DNA from: Jackrogersella multiformis | Lineage: Eukaryota > Ascomycota > Sordariomycetes > Xylariales > Hypoxylaceae | Reading direction: 5' to 3' | NCBI GenBank assembly: GCA_902806575.1 | Contig: CADCXD010000002.1 | Location: forward strand, 682,001 to 746,000 | DNA: 64,000 nt | Shown: positions 25,197 through 35,553 of the stretch, piece by piece | Numbering within the stretch: the first letter of the stretch is position 1 | Layout: every line of letters begins with the position of its first letter | Translations under genes and position numbers: made by a program | Notes under the pieces: model-generated | Told to the model about the DNA's origin: nothing | The model's input: the letters and a program-made list of their open reading frames with translations, nothing else | The model's database searches: none

Positions 25197-25392
25197 ATCC
25201 CACGGGAGCGCGCGTGCGAGCGAGGAGCCAGGCGATTTCAACTATCGGCCTGCGAAGGGTTAAGAACAGCTCAGTTTTCGGAGTGTAGACCGCAGACGTT
25301 GTCAACAGCGAGAAGAAACCCATTCAATTGGAACCCAGATCCCATCATCTATATCGCAGACCATACCAACAACGCGACAATCATTCTTCAAG

Positions 25393-28139
25393 ATGCCGGG
25401 CGCGAACGTGGCAGTTCTCCCCACCACCACCTCCGCCTCATCTACTCCGGCCACCCGAAAGCCCGCCCTCGCGCAGCCAGAACGCAAATACAAGTGCCAG
25501 TTTTGCAACAGGGCATTCAGCAGAAGCGAACATCGAAGTAGACATGAACGATCGCGTATGTGGCGCGAATTCCTTTCCCCTCCTCCCCCCCGATCCCTTT
25601 CAACCAACAGCCTAAACCCCTCCTCTGTGTTCCATCCATCGTCCCCTCGTTCCCCCTCCCCGTCGCAAATCACTACCCCTCAACTCTTTGTATCAATTTA
25701 ATACAAGGCAATCTTTGTTGGTTGATCTCCCCGTAGTCCTTCAATGCTAACCTCACCGTCGATAGATACCAAGGAGCGCCCTTTCAAATGCGCTAAATGT
25801 AGGAGTACGTTCGTACGACGCGACCTACTACTCCGACACGATCGAACCGTTCATGCGAAGGACGGCGGAGTCCCTCTCCACAGTGACGGAAAACGTCGTG
25901 CTGGTGCCAACGGCGTCTCCAAGGCTCGAGCTGTTGGTGGGCCGTCCAAGTCTTCCATTGCTATCGATACCTCGACCCTTAGTGAGCAGATCGAGGCCAG
26001 TAGCGAAGGAGTCTTCGATGTCGAACATGCCGCCATGTTAGTTGCCGATCTCCACCACAAGGCCATGATGCGCGACAATGCTAGCCCGTATGAGCCTGGC
26101 CCTTCGATGCCGTACCCTCCCAATGGCCCTCCCATGATGGATCCTGCAGTCAGCTACCCCCCAAGTGCAGTACCTATACCTCCCAGCGCACCCTGGGATG
26201 CATTCGTTCCGCAGCCGACAATGGATGCCAAAGCACAGTCTGTCACGTCAAATACATCGGTTCCGTTCGATTCCCAGCAATCCTTTGCCAATGTGAGTGC
26301 CACTCGGGCCCAGCCTACCCCTTCACCCTTATCTCCTGGTCTTAGCTACAGCAATTCCATGTCCACGTCCCAGTCCGTGCCAGACCCGCTACCCCTTCTC
26401 AACGATGGCCCAGCGGCCTTGAGCGTACCACATGCAACCTCTTTTACAAGCGCGTATACTAACCCGCCCCAGGCAACGGCGGGCTTCAACATTCCTCGTA
26501 TACTCAATGACGAGGAGCGCAATATACTTTTAGACAACATTCGAGCGCATGATAGCGAACGCGCGATTCCGGAAGGCTTCCGTGTTCCCAGCTTGTCGAC
26601 GTTGAATCGTTATCTCTCAACGTATTTTACGCTCTTCCATCACCACCTCCCGTTCTTACATCCTGCGTCGTTCAGCGTCACCGAGGTGTCTCCGGCCTTG
26701 TTGCTTGCAGTACTGTCGATTGGTGCCCTCTACGCCTTTGACCAGGACCCGGCGTACTTGCTCCACATTGGATCCAAGGTTTTGGTCAACCAGTTCCTGC
26801 AGAACAAGGAGAACTTCAGCTCAAGGAAATGTCCTCTGTGGACCATGCAGGGCTCCCTCCTTAACATGATCTTCGCTAGCTGGAGTGGAGACCCGAAGGG
26901 ACTTGAATGGGCTTGCTCAATAAAGAGTCTACTTGCTAATATGGTCGCTGGTAATCGGTATGAGTTGAAGCTTCGACAAGATGGACGTGAAGGCGCGCAG
27001 CCCAGGCGAGACGAATGGATTGAAGATGAAGGCTGCCGTCGCACCTACTATGCCGTCTATATATTTTTCGGGCTGCTCACAATGACGTACAACCACACGC
27101 CGGCCATCAGTTTCAACGAATTCGAGAATCTTCAGCTTCCATCCCAGGAGGCGCTCTGGAACTCGAAGGTAACAGATGAAGCCAACTGGCAAGAGCAGCT
27201 AAAGACCTCGCCGGCTATCACCTTCATGGACGCCCACGAGAAACTGTTCCAGGGGGAAACTTTGAAGTACAGCGCCTTCGCGACGCGTGTTATGATCAAC
27301 GCATTGTTTTTGGAAGTGTGGTATCACAAACGTAGCCCCGAGGCTCTGCAGGATGTGGTAACCGAATACAAGCTTCGACTTGCTCTAGAGACATGGGAGA
27401 AATCTCTGGACCTCTGTGAGCCCGAGGCCGAAACGGTTCCACTGAGCGCGCCTCACAAGGGTCACCCCCTAATCTTCAATGCCAAGGCAATGTTCCGCAA
27501 CGCGCGTCTCCGCCTCGAGGTTGACCTCAAGACGGTCCAGGAAGCCCTTCGCTACCACGATCATTACGAAGTCGCCGCTGCTATGTCGAATGCGCGCGAC
27601 AGAGTTAGGCGCTCTAGTGAGATGATTAAGGTAATCGAGGAGTGCTACAACTGCATCGAAACTGCTGTCCGCCAGGGTGTGCGCTGGGTTGCTCGTACGT
27701 CTCCGACCAACTGGAGCATCGAGCATCCCCTATGTGGTATGGATCTCATGATCACTCTCACTCTTTGGCTATATCGTCTGGAACATGACGAAGAAGCTGC
27801 CTCAGAAGAAGAGATGGCCATGTATCTCAAGGTTCGGATGCTGTTCGACAAAGATGCGGAGGGTGCCATGAACTCGCAGCAGCTGAGTTCGACTGTGGCT
27901 CACCTCTGGGGCTCTATGCTCGACGAAGTAGTCGTTTGGGGGTAAGTCGATAAATAACCTGATACTGCTTGCCGGATGTATAACTAATTCGGTCCTATAG
28001 AATCACCAGACTAATGGGCGAGGCCTTTCGACTTCACTCTCAAGCCCTTGTGGGCTACGTAGATGATGTTGAAGCATCTTCTAACGTCTCGACACCCTCT
28101 ATGATCTCTCAAGGGGGCGACGAGGAGAGTGTGTACTAA
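25393..28139 (+). CDS. C2H2 zinc-finger transcription factor with fungal-specific regulatory domain
   Basis: Exons 25393-25555, 25766-27941 and 28001-28139 give about 825 residues. Two C2H2 fingers lie near the N-terminus: Cys35, Cys38, His51 and His55, then the linker TKERPF, then Cys63, Cys66, His79 and His84. The first intron (210 nt) splits the codon of His55, so splicing is needed to complete finger one and to add finger two. A Pro/Ser-rich stretch (about 100-240) may act in activation. The fungal-specific transcription factor domain (PF04082 type) spans about 265-600, starting at LSTYFTLFHHHLPFLHPASF. This C2H2 plus fungal_trans layout is that of the ADR1/AmdX class, which regulates carbon, nitrogen or lipid use in the nucleus. 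Target genes cannot be inferred. The ATG is the first in frame after a pyrimidine-rich leader. The last intron (59 nt) is in phase 2 with a CTAAT branch site. Confidence 0.92.
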
Positions 28140-29642
28140 GATACTAATATCACGAGGCTCACGATTTTCTTTGTTCTTCCTCTACTAATGTGGGGGCCGG
28201 GGGTGGGAGAGTCTTTACGGCATATACCTCCTACGTTCGCGCGCTTTTTATTTGTTTGTCGTTTCGGAATTGGCTGGCGCGGGGGGGGTTTTGCTAGGGG
28301 AATTCGTTAATTTTCATAGTGCTTGTATCCGACATCTGCATCTGACGTTACCGGTCAATAGGGTCCTGGAATTGGGTGGCTCTCTCGGTGACTAGTGGAA
28401 AGGGGGGAAAGCAACTGCGCGATGAGCGCGATATAATGTGTGATGCAGTTGGCTGGCTGGTCCATTAGTGAAACTTCTTTTCCCCTCTGTTCTATTAGCT
28501 ACGGCGCTCTTATCCTTTTTTTTAATTGCCGCTGCTGCGTTTTCTCGTTTCCGCCTTTTCCCTTTACTCTTCGTCGTCGACAGATACCTTGTTCTACATA
28601 ACCGGCCGTCGTTTTTTTTCATTGGCCGCTTTCCTAACACTCACTCGTCTGCGTCGTTTGGTTTCGTTCTTGTTGATGATCGATCGTCTTTCCTTCTCAC
28701 TACTACTTCTCATTTAGTTTCTCGTCGTTCTTGTCATGTAATAGAGCCGGTAAACTTGAATCTCAGGATGGAAACTTGAGCCTGGCAAATCGGAAAGCAT
28801 GACGCACAACAGATTGATTGATTAATCGATTCGATTGGAAGTGGTTCTTTTCGAATTATAGATACTGCAAACACGCGTCAGAATTCAATATATCACTTCT
28901 CTCCGAATTAGAAGTTCTCGTGAGCTATATTTGTGCAATAATTCTCAAGACTCGTTTACTACTTTGGTCGTTCAGCTATTGGAGGTCTTGAGTTCGCCTT
29001 AATTCCTATGATCTTTTTCACTTACAGATTTCATAGACGTTATCTAGGTACCTAGGTAGGTAATACCTACCTGTCAACTTTCCAGGGATGGGTCTACATA
29101 CATACCTTGACGCCCCCTTCAATGCTCTTATCTGCGCGCTGCAGGTACCCGAAGCCTCCCGGCTACTTCCCTTGCTTTACGGGATACTATTCTCGTAAGT
29201 CAGGCGCCCTTGCCTGGGTACACTAGGTACTTGTAATTATAAACTTGACATTAGGTACTTATCAGGGCCCTTCTCCTTCCCTACGTTAATGGCGGGATGT
29301 CCTCCTCGTGACACAGGAAAGTGTCTCCCTTTCTACCTGCCTGGGCTAGTGGCTTTAGAAATGTCAATTTCTTTACAGCCGCACCTTTGCTCAGTGTACC
29401 TAGTATTATCCCACCTTTCACCTTTCACATTTCACATGAAGTGAGGAAGATTCAGCTCATTACATACACTCCTTTTCGCCTTGGTCTTTTGCTTCCTCGG
29501 GATCGCTCATTTGCTCGAGTCTTTGAATGCGACAACGTTTGCTTTTGTCACACCGTGTTGGTACCCTGCCTAACCGACGGCTCCACGTATTGTACTCCTC
29601 TAGTACTATATTATGATATATCCTCGAATATTTTGCCATACA
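28140..29642. other. Intergenic region, transcription factor to GH16
   Basis: The first several hundred bases are the 3' flank of the transcription-factor gene and are T-rich. A 103-codon frame at 28468-28779 is pyrimidine-driven and lacks any domain. ACCTAGGT elements lie at 29041-29072. Sequence after about 29250 is probably the GH16 promoter; it contains a short tandem TTTCACC/TTTCACA run at 29412-29435. Confidence 0.5.
29041..29072. repeat. TACCTAGGTAGGTA palindrome with flanking half-site
   Basis: TCTAGGTACCTAGGTAGGTA followed by TACCTACC, a nested inverted repeat of the window-wide element. It lies about 570 bases upstream of the GH16 start codon. Confidence 0.8.
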
Positions 29643-30832
29643 ATGGCTTCCCTCCGTGTCTTGGCTTCTTTATCCCTTTTCTCGAACCTTGTGCTGGCGG
29701 ATTGTGAATGCGGATATTCAATAATAACGGCTTCTGACAACAAGAGATATCTTTTTACCGACATATTGGAGAGCGACTTCGTCCACTTAGACATCACGGA
29801 CGGGCCTCAGGGTTACGGAGAGTATGGATGGGCTCCACAGAAGTTTAATATGTCTAGCGAGGTTGCGAGAGGTCCGTACGGTGAATCATATACTCCACAG
29901 AACGTCATCTCGAACAATATCGCCGACGAGCAAGTATTTGGAGGAACCGGGACCAAAGGTGGCGATGCTGGTCTGAACCTTGTAGTCAAAAGCGAGATCG
30001 AGGACGGCATGGTCACCGGCGCCGATGTCTCAACGACGGACCTACATTACTTCCACGGGACCTTCAGGGCAGGTATCAAGGTCACCAATATTCCAGGAAC
30101 ATGTAGTGCTTTCTTCTGGGTGAGTGATGCCGCCAACGGAGAGCTAATTGAAGGCTGCCCGGTGTATTATCAGATGGAGAGATGTATTTCTAACTACATT
30201 TCGACCAGTACATGAACGATACCCAAGAGATTGATATAGAGTTCTTGTCGTCGGAGTTCAACAGAGATAACAACAGTTTCCCTGTCAACCTCGTCCTGCA
30301 GTCTCAAGAGTCAAAGGATGCCGGGTTCGACGCCTCGAAAACCGGGGACTTCAAGAAAATCAACTTGCCCTTCGACCCGACAGCAGAATTCCACGAATAT
30401 CGAATCGATTTCTTACCGGACAGAGTGCTGTTCTACGCGGATGCCGAATTGCTCACGGAGATGAACGGGACCGGGGTGCCATCTACTGCCGGCAACTTGC
30501 AAGTGTCTCACTGGAGCAATGGGAACGCGGACTGGTCGCAGGGCCCGCCAAAGACTGACGCTACAACCACTGTCAGTTATGTGAAGGCATACTTCAACTC
30601 GTCGTTGGGATCGAGAGGGGATGACTACAGGATTCGATGTAAAGATCCCTCGGCGTCGAAATCGGTTTGCGCCATCCCCGAAAACAATGCTACGTTTTTC
30701 TTCAGCAACGTCGATAACATGACACCTAACCAAACAACATATCATGAGAATAGCAGTAGGCGACTGAGACAGTGGCATACTCCTCTATTTGCCGTGGCTC
30801 TCGCGACCAGTACGTGGATGGCTGGGCTATGA
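29643..30832 (+). CDS. GH16-family endo-beta-glucanase, secreted, possibly GPI-anchored
   Basis: Two exons (29643-30119, 30209-30832) give about 366 residues. The 89-nt intron is in phase 0 and its removal joins SAFFW to YMNDTQEIDIEF, the GH16 catalytic strand. The signature ExDxE is Glu166, Asp168 and Glu170, with Glu166 the expected nucleophile and Glu170 the acid/base. Residues 1-19 (MASLRVLASLSLFSNLVLA) are a clear signal peptide, which is why this Met is preferred to one ten codons upstream. The mature start DCECGYSI is typical of a fungal GH16 group. The C-terminus has a short Ser/Asn site (ENSS), a basic spacer and a hydrophobic end, so GPI anchoring is plausible but unproven. GH16 enzymes cleave or transglycosylate beta-1,3 or beta-1,3-1,4 glucans; the exact substrate is not readable here. 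Several N-glycosylation sequons are present. Confidence 0.9.
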
Positions 30833-33532
30833 AGGTGTCTATTCTAGGGCCTACGTTGGGGTTCAAAGCGGAATGGGATTTGAACGATGACGATTATGAT
30901 GATGATCGTTCGGGAATCCTTATTCTACCTAGGTAGCATCCTGACTCAGGTGAAGGTTGTTTGCCTATCGCTTCTTGTTTTATGATATCCTTTAAGGTTG
31001 TGCGAGGATACTAAGTACAGCTCGTATGTCACTTGTCACCACAGCTTGCCTTCGCATGTATTTATTTATCTTCTCTTCCTGCTAGGCTAGATACCCGGGG
31101 GCTTCATGAGGAGTGCGAATATGGTTTATATAGTAATTTTAGCATGTTCACGTTTTACAATACTCCAAGATGTGAAGGGTTTGCGATTACCTGCTAGTAG
31201 TAATAAAAAAGTACAAATAAGCATCATACGGCCAGAAGAGCATCTCGTGATGTTACGCGGATGTGTGTAACCAGAAACGAGAGCAACCCAAGCCGACGAT
31301 CCTGGCCGGTTTGAGGTACGTAGGTAGCATTCCGGTGACACGGCTCAGACTTACTATTAGGCGTCGGCCTAGTATCGCGAATTAACCCCCCCCCCTCGGC
31401 CGAGCCAGTAAGGCTGGTGTACCGTGGCACCTGTTAGTATTTTATATATATGTCTTGGATGGTCAGCCGGTGTGTTGGAGACGCGGAGAATTTGTCTGTG
31501 TTAGCGGTAAGTAAGTAGGTAGGTACCTAAGTAAGGACGGAATAAAAGTTGGAGTTTAGTTTGACTACCTACCTAAAATAGGTACCGAATATAACGAGGT
31601 ATACACAATTATACATGGTATTCAAGTACCTAGGTATCTAGGGGCTATAGCATTAGAGTTTACGAAACCGCCCAGTCAGGTTGCTCGGCGTCGCTCTCCA
31701 CCTGCCATATCGGGGTTCCCCCCTTTCCCCTCCCTTCTCCCTTTTTTTAACATAACACCCCCAACTTGCACGCGTTCGAACATGTGAATGAACGCAACTT
31801 GGTAGAGAGGGACTTCTAATAGGTCGTTCGAATTAGACTGGCAACTGGGGCTGGCAGCTTGCAGCTCGGAGAGTTGATCGATCGGAATGGGAATCGTGGA
31901 GAAATAAGAAACAGGACGCCACATCTTGAAAATTTCGGCTATTTTATTATTATTACGCCCCGATGCGCCTTGGATACTCCTAGTTATCCTACCTATTGGT
32001 TGTTCCTAGCTTCGTATGTTGGTTCCTAGTTTGGTAAGAATTGTATCCCTTATTCTAATCACGTACCCTTCGAATCTAGAATATCTATACTAAATATCTA
32101 TACTTATAAACTTCTAAACTGGTTATAACAGACCTATAAATTCGTATTATGTATTACACGTTGTTTCGAAGCACGATGTATTTTGTGTATCAGCCGCAGT
32201 CTTACACATTTCTATACTGGAACACGCAAGAGCCCTCTCTGTGTTTCTATTACGTATTACGCTTAACGCATGGACGGCGGCCGGGTGCGGGCCGACAACC
32301 TTCAAACCCCGGAGTATGTCGTCTGCGCTCGCCCGTCTTTCTACTTTGGTTGCAAACTCCGAGACACGAACACTCGTGTAAATTATGAACCGGGTTTAAC
32401 CACCATTTATTGGCTCCTAAGGATGAAACAACTCTCCATGTCTAGTTGCTAGGCCGCCCTCCACTCTACCGCCGGACAGAGCCGATGACCCCGGAATCAT
32501 CAGGGTATCGTATTTCTTTTCCATTTTCTTGCATAAGACGTCATTCTTTCTGTTCCACACTCTTCTCCATAGTCCTTCTCGCACGCAGACACATCCTCCC
32601 TTCGTGTCTCTCGGCCATGATGGACACACCGCTATGCCTTTGCCTCATCAGCTGGTCATCAGCTAAGCGATTAGTTGGAAAAGCCAATCCGGATACTTGG
32701 CGCACCGCCGTGAAGATCTTTTCATTTTTAGTAGCCTACTTTCACGGGTTTTAGTACTCTACTTTCTCGGGGTTTAGTACCCTACCTTCTCGGGTAATTT
32801 CCTCCTTCTCGTATGCTACGTAACATACTGGCGGTTTGGATAGCATGGAGAGGCTGTGCTACTACTGAGACCCTATTTAGAAGCGCCCTTCTAGTTGGGA
32901 TCACATATCACATGAAATTCGTCACATCGTTGACACATGATGTCTCTCTCCCTTTCCAAAACTTGGCTAGATGCCCGCAAAGTATGAACCTGTTGTCTAA
33001 ACAAAGAGCGCTGTCCGTGCCATCGACACTATCCATCGATCATGAAGCTACTCCAGGTACCCGTCGGCGGATATACGTAGCTTGGTATATATCAAATGAT
33101 CTCAGGTTTGGCTCACAAGCCCTGCTCTAAGGGAGCTTTGATTGAACGGTGAGCTTTCATCTTACGTATAACGGCATTAGTGGTCATAAAGTTGGTTGGC
33201 TTTTCTCTCTCTCTACTGTTCTACCGCTCTGCTCTTTGAAGGTCACAGGTTGCCCCCTCCAACAAGGAATCTCATGCACATGCTCGCAAGTTCTTCCCAC
33301 CAGCCTGTCGAGGCGTTGGAACTTTTGCGTCCCTAGCAGCTTATAATACTCGGCCGATTCCATCTTAAATCAGAAAAGGTCTACACGTTTCGAAGCACTT
33401 TGATGTTTATCTCCAGTGCCCATCGACTGCAGCATTAGTTTTGCTCCATGGTTTTCTCTTGAACTATTCGTACTCACGCACTATTTACTCATTATCGACA
33501 CGCGAGAAGAGAAGCAAGCAATTCTAGCCAAG
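30833..33532. other. Intergenic region, GH16 to GH64
   Basis: No gene recognised; frames are short and overlap antisense. It contains ACCTAGGT elements (30926-30935, 31514-31534, 31566-31584, 31627-31640) and a three-copy 24-bp tandem repeat (32725-32794). The final 150 bases before 33533 form the GH64 leader. Confidence 0.5.
32725..32794 (+). repeat. Three imperfect tandem copies of a 24-bp unit
   Basis: Units of the form TTTTAGTA-CTAC-TTCTCGGG recur three times: 32725-32748, 32748-32772 and 32772-32794. They differ by a few substitutions. No open frame uses them. Confidence 0.75.
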
Positions 33533-34819
33533 ATGACGAACCCTACGACCGAGATCGCCATCAAGAACAACACGGGCTCGTCCGAGGCCTACGCGTACAT
33601 CACGGGCCTCGACCTCAACAACAACAATGTGCCCCTGTTCATCCAGTCCGACGGCAAGACCGTGTACCGGCCCGACTCCCCGGCCCAGACGCAACAGCCC
33701 CTAGCCGCGGACGTCGCCATCCCCCTCGGCGCCCCGGGGTCCACGACCTCCATCACCATCCCGCAGATCGCCGGCGGTCGCATCTGGTTCAGCACCGGCG
33801 CCACCAAGCTCACCTTCCTGCTGAACCCGGGCCCGGCCGTCGTCGAGCCCAGCGTCACCAACCCCGCCGACCCCAACTACAGCCTCCGCTGGGGCTTCTG
33901 CGAGTTCACGTACAACTCCCAGCAGCTCTTCGTCAACATCAGCTACGTCGACTTCGTGTCCCCGCTGCCCGTCGCCCTCCAGCTCACCAACACCTCGGGC
34001 GCCTCGCAGTCCGTCCAGGGCATGCCCGCCGCCGGGCTCGACACCGTGTGCGACCAGCTCGCGCAGCAGCACGCCGCCGACGGCGCCGGCTGGGACAAGC
34101 TCGTCGTCAAGGGGCCCGACGGCCGCAACCTGCGGGCGCTGAGCCCCAACAGCGCGCGCGTCGCCGACCCCACCCTGTTCGACAGCTACTTCGCGCCGTA
34201 CGTGGACCAGGTGTGGGCGAAGTACGCGTCGGAGGACCTGGCGGTGGACACGCAGGCGTCGTGGGGCACGGTGACGGGGCGCGTGCAGGACGGGGCGCTG
34301 ACGTTCGCGGGCGTGGGCTCCTTCGCCAAGCCCGGCGCCGGCGACATCTTCAGCTGCTCCACCGGCCCGTTCGCCAACTACCCGGCGGGCGCGGCGGACG
34401 AGATGGGCGCGCTGGGCGCGCGCGTGGCTGCCGCCCTCAACCGCTCCACGCTCCTGGCCAACGCGCGCCAGCCCGACGGCGAGAAGGTCGCCAGCTACTA
34501 CGCCGCCAGCCCCACGAACCACTACGCCCGCATCGTGCACGCCGCCAACCTCGACGGCCGCGGCTACGCCTTCCCCTACGACGACGTCGTGCCCAACGGC
34601 TCCGCCGAGCCCGACCAGGCTGGCACCGTGTTCGACGCCAACCCCCAGCTGCTGACCGTGACGGTGGGCGGGCCCGCGGCGGGCCAGGCGCCGGTTGGGG
34701 GGGGCGGGAAGGAGAAGGATGGGGATGGGGATAAGGGGAAGGGGAAGGGGAAGGAGGGGTGGCTGAGTAGGCTGAGGAGCTGGCTTGGCAGGTTGAGGGA
34801 TATGCTGCGGATTAAGTGA
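33533..34819 (+). CDS. GH64 beta-1,3-glucanase (thaumatin-like fold) with basic C-terminal tail
   Basis: A single exon of 428 residues from the ATG at 33533. An upstream in-frame ATG at 33416 would add 39 residues including a hydrophobic stretch, but codon bias begins at 33533. GH64 enzymes cleave laminarin-type beta-1,3-glucan, often releasing pentasaccharides. Glu124 (FCEFTYN) and Asp140 (SYVDFVS) are 16 apart, matching the spacing of the two catalytic acids (Glu154/Asp170) known in the Streptomyces matensis enzyme. The N-terminal half is a beta-rich thaumatin-like fold and the C-terminal half includes the conserved GRGYAFPYDDV. From about residue 385 a Gly/Lys/Asp-rich linker leads to a basic, Trp/Leu/Arg-rich helix (GWLSRLRSWLGRLRDMLRIK). 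No signal peptide is evident. Third codon positions are almost all G or C, far above neighbouring genes, which suggests strong codon selection or foreign origin. Confidence 0.88.
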   Translation: MTNPTTEIAIKNNTGSSEAYAYITGLDLNNNNVPLFIQSDGKTVYRPDSPAQTQQPLAADVAIPLGAPGSTTSITIPQIAGGRIWFSTGATKLTFLLNPGPAVVEPSVTNPADPNYSLRWGFCEFTYNSQQLFVNISYVDFVSPLPVALQLTNTSGASQSVQGMPAAGLDTVCDQLAQQHAADGAGWDKLVVKGPDGRNLRALSPNSARVADPTLFDSYFAPYVDQVWAKYASEDLAVDTQASWGTVTGRVQDGALTFAGVGSFAKPGAGDIFSCSTGPFANYPAGAADEMGALGARVAAALNRSTLLANARQPDGEKVASYYAASPTNHYARIVHAANLDGRGYAFPYDDVVPNGSAEPDQAGTVFDANPQLLTVTVGGPAAGQAPVGGGGKEKDGDGDKGKGKGKEGWLSRLRSWLGRLRDMLRIK

Positions 34820-35553
34820 AGTGGAGTAAGGGATCGAGGAGGGAGGGAGGGGGGCGGGGTGAAGAGTAGGGGGCTAGGGATTGTGTCTGATTCTGACGTT
34901 CGCTTCGACTCTCGCTCCCGGCGTTAGGGGGCGTGTTTGGTTTCTGCATATGCGTATTATATCATGTTTATGGGACTAGGTGTCTGGGATCGGTTATTTT
35001 ACTTCTCTCTTTCTCGATCCCCTCTCTTCTCTTCCCTTCCGTTCATTTATCACAAGTCATTCTCCTCTATAGGCTGTCTGGTCGTTTGCATGCTGGATGT
35101 TGGATGTTCAGGGCTGTATATACTTCCGGTTCTCCTTTTGTTCTCTCCCTTTCCTTTCGGATATCAAGGCTTAGTGTTCATCAGCTACGCCCTTGTCACT
35201 ATTGTATATAGTCCCCTCCTTCGACGTTGGTCGTGTATATATATAACCTACCCATTTGTTGATTTATTTATTTATCAACTTGCCTCGTTTTACGTCGCTG
35301 GTTACAAGCTATGCGGAATAGAAGCTGCTGCTCTTTTGGCTATTATGTTGGGTTACAGCGAGGATCGTGTTGGTTTGTCTCCGGCGCATGAACGCGTTCT
35401 AGGGGTATGTTGACCGAGAGATAGGCTACAGTCCATCAAACCTGTACTAATAAACTTAAGACATGATGGAATCAACGACGAGACGATAAATGCTGCATAG
35501 GAAATTCACCATTCGTATAGGCTACCCGGCTATTTCCTCAGGACCTAGTGTAC
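34820..35553. other. Convergent 3' flanks of GH64 and NRDE-2 genes
   Basis: A T/C-rich stretch between two convergent stop codons. A 158-codon frame (34937-35413) is hydrophobic only because of pyrimidine-rich sequence and has no domain. Presumed terminators and untranslated regions; no specific signal identified. Confidence 0.5.

Larger units (their letters stand above)
15687..25392. other. 9.7-kb gene desert with many ACCTAGGT repeats
   Basis: No supportable protein gene. Frames are at most about 140 codons, overlap antisense and lack domains. The left end is the RasGEF promoter/leader. The right end (about 24400-25392) is pyrimidine-rich and is probably the promoter/leader of the transcription-factor gene. 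Between them are AT-rich blocks (17000-17900, 20160-20240), minisatellite-like sequence and the densest set of TACCTAGGTA palindromes in the window. It may be decayed mobile DNA, but I found no terminal repeats or transposase remnants by eye. Confidence 0.5.

Noticed and set aside
28468..28779. 103-codon frame with apparent signal peptide
   Set aside because: Low-complexity T/C-rich sequence in the 3' flank of the transcription-factor gene; overlaps another open frame and an antisense one.
29613..29642. Upstream start codon for the GH16 gene
   Set aside because: Using it places ten extra residues ahead of a clear signal peptide; the internal Met at 29643 gives a standard secretion signal.
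33701..34540. 279-codon minus-strand frame, plus a 228-codon Arg-rich frame at 34048-34734 on the plus strand
   Set aside because: Both are shadows of the GC-saturated GH64 gene; their Ala/Arg/Gly/Val composition comes from GC-rich codons read out of frame.
34937..35413. 158-codon hydrophobic plus-strand frame
   Set aside because: Pyrimidine-rich 3' flank of GH64; hydrophobicity follows from T-rich sequence, with no conserved motif or splice logic.
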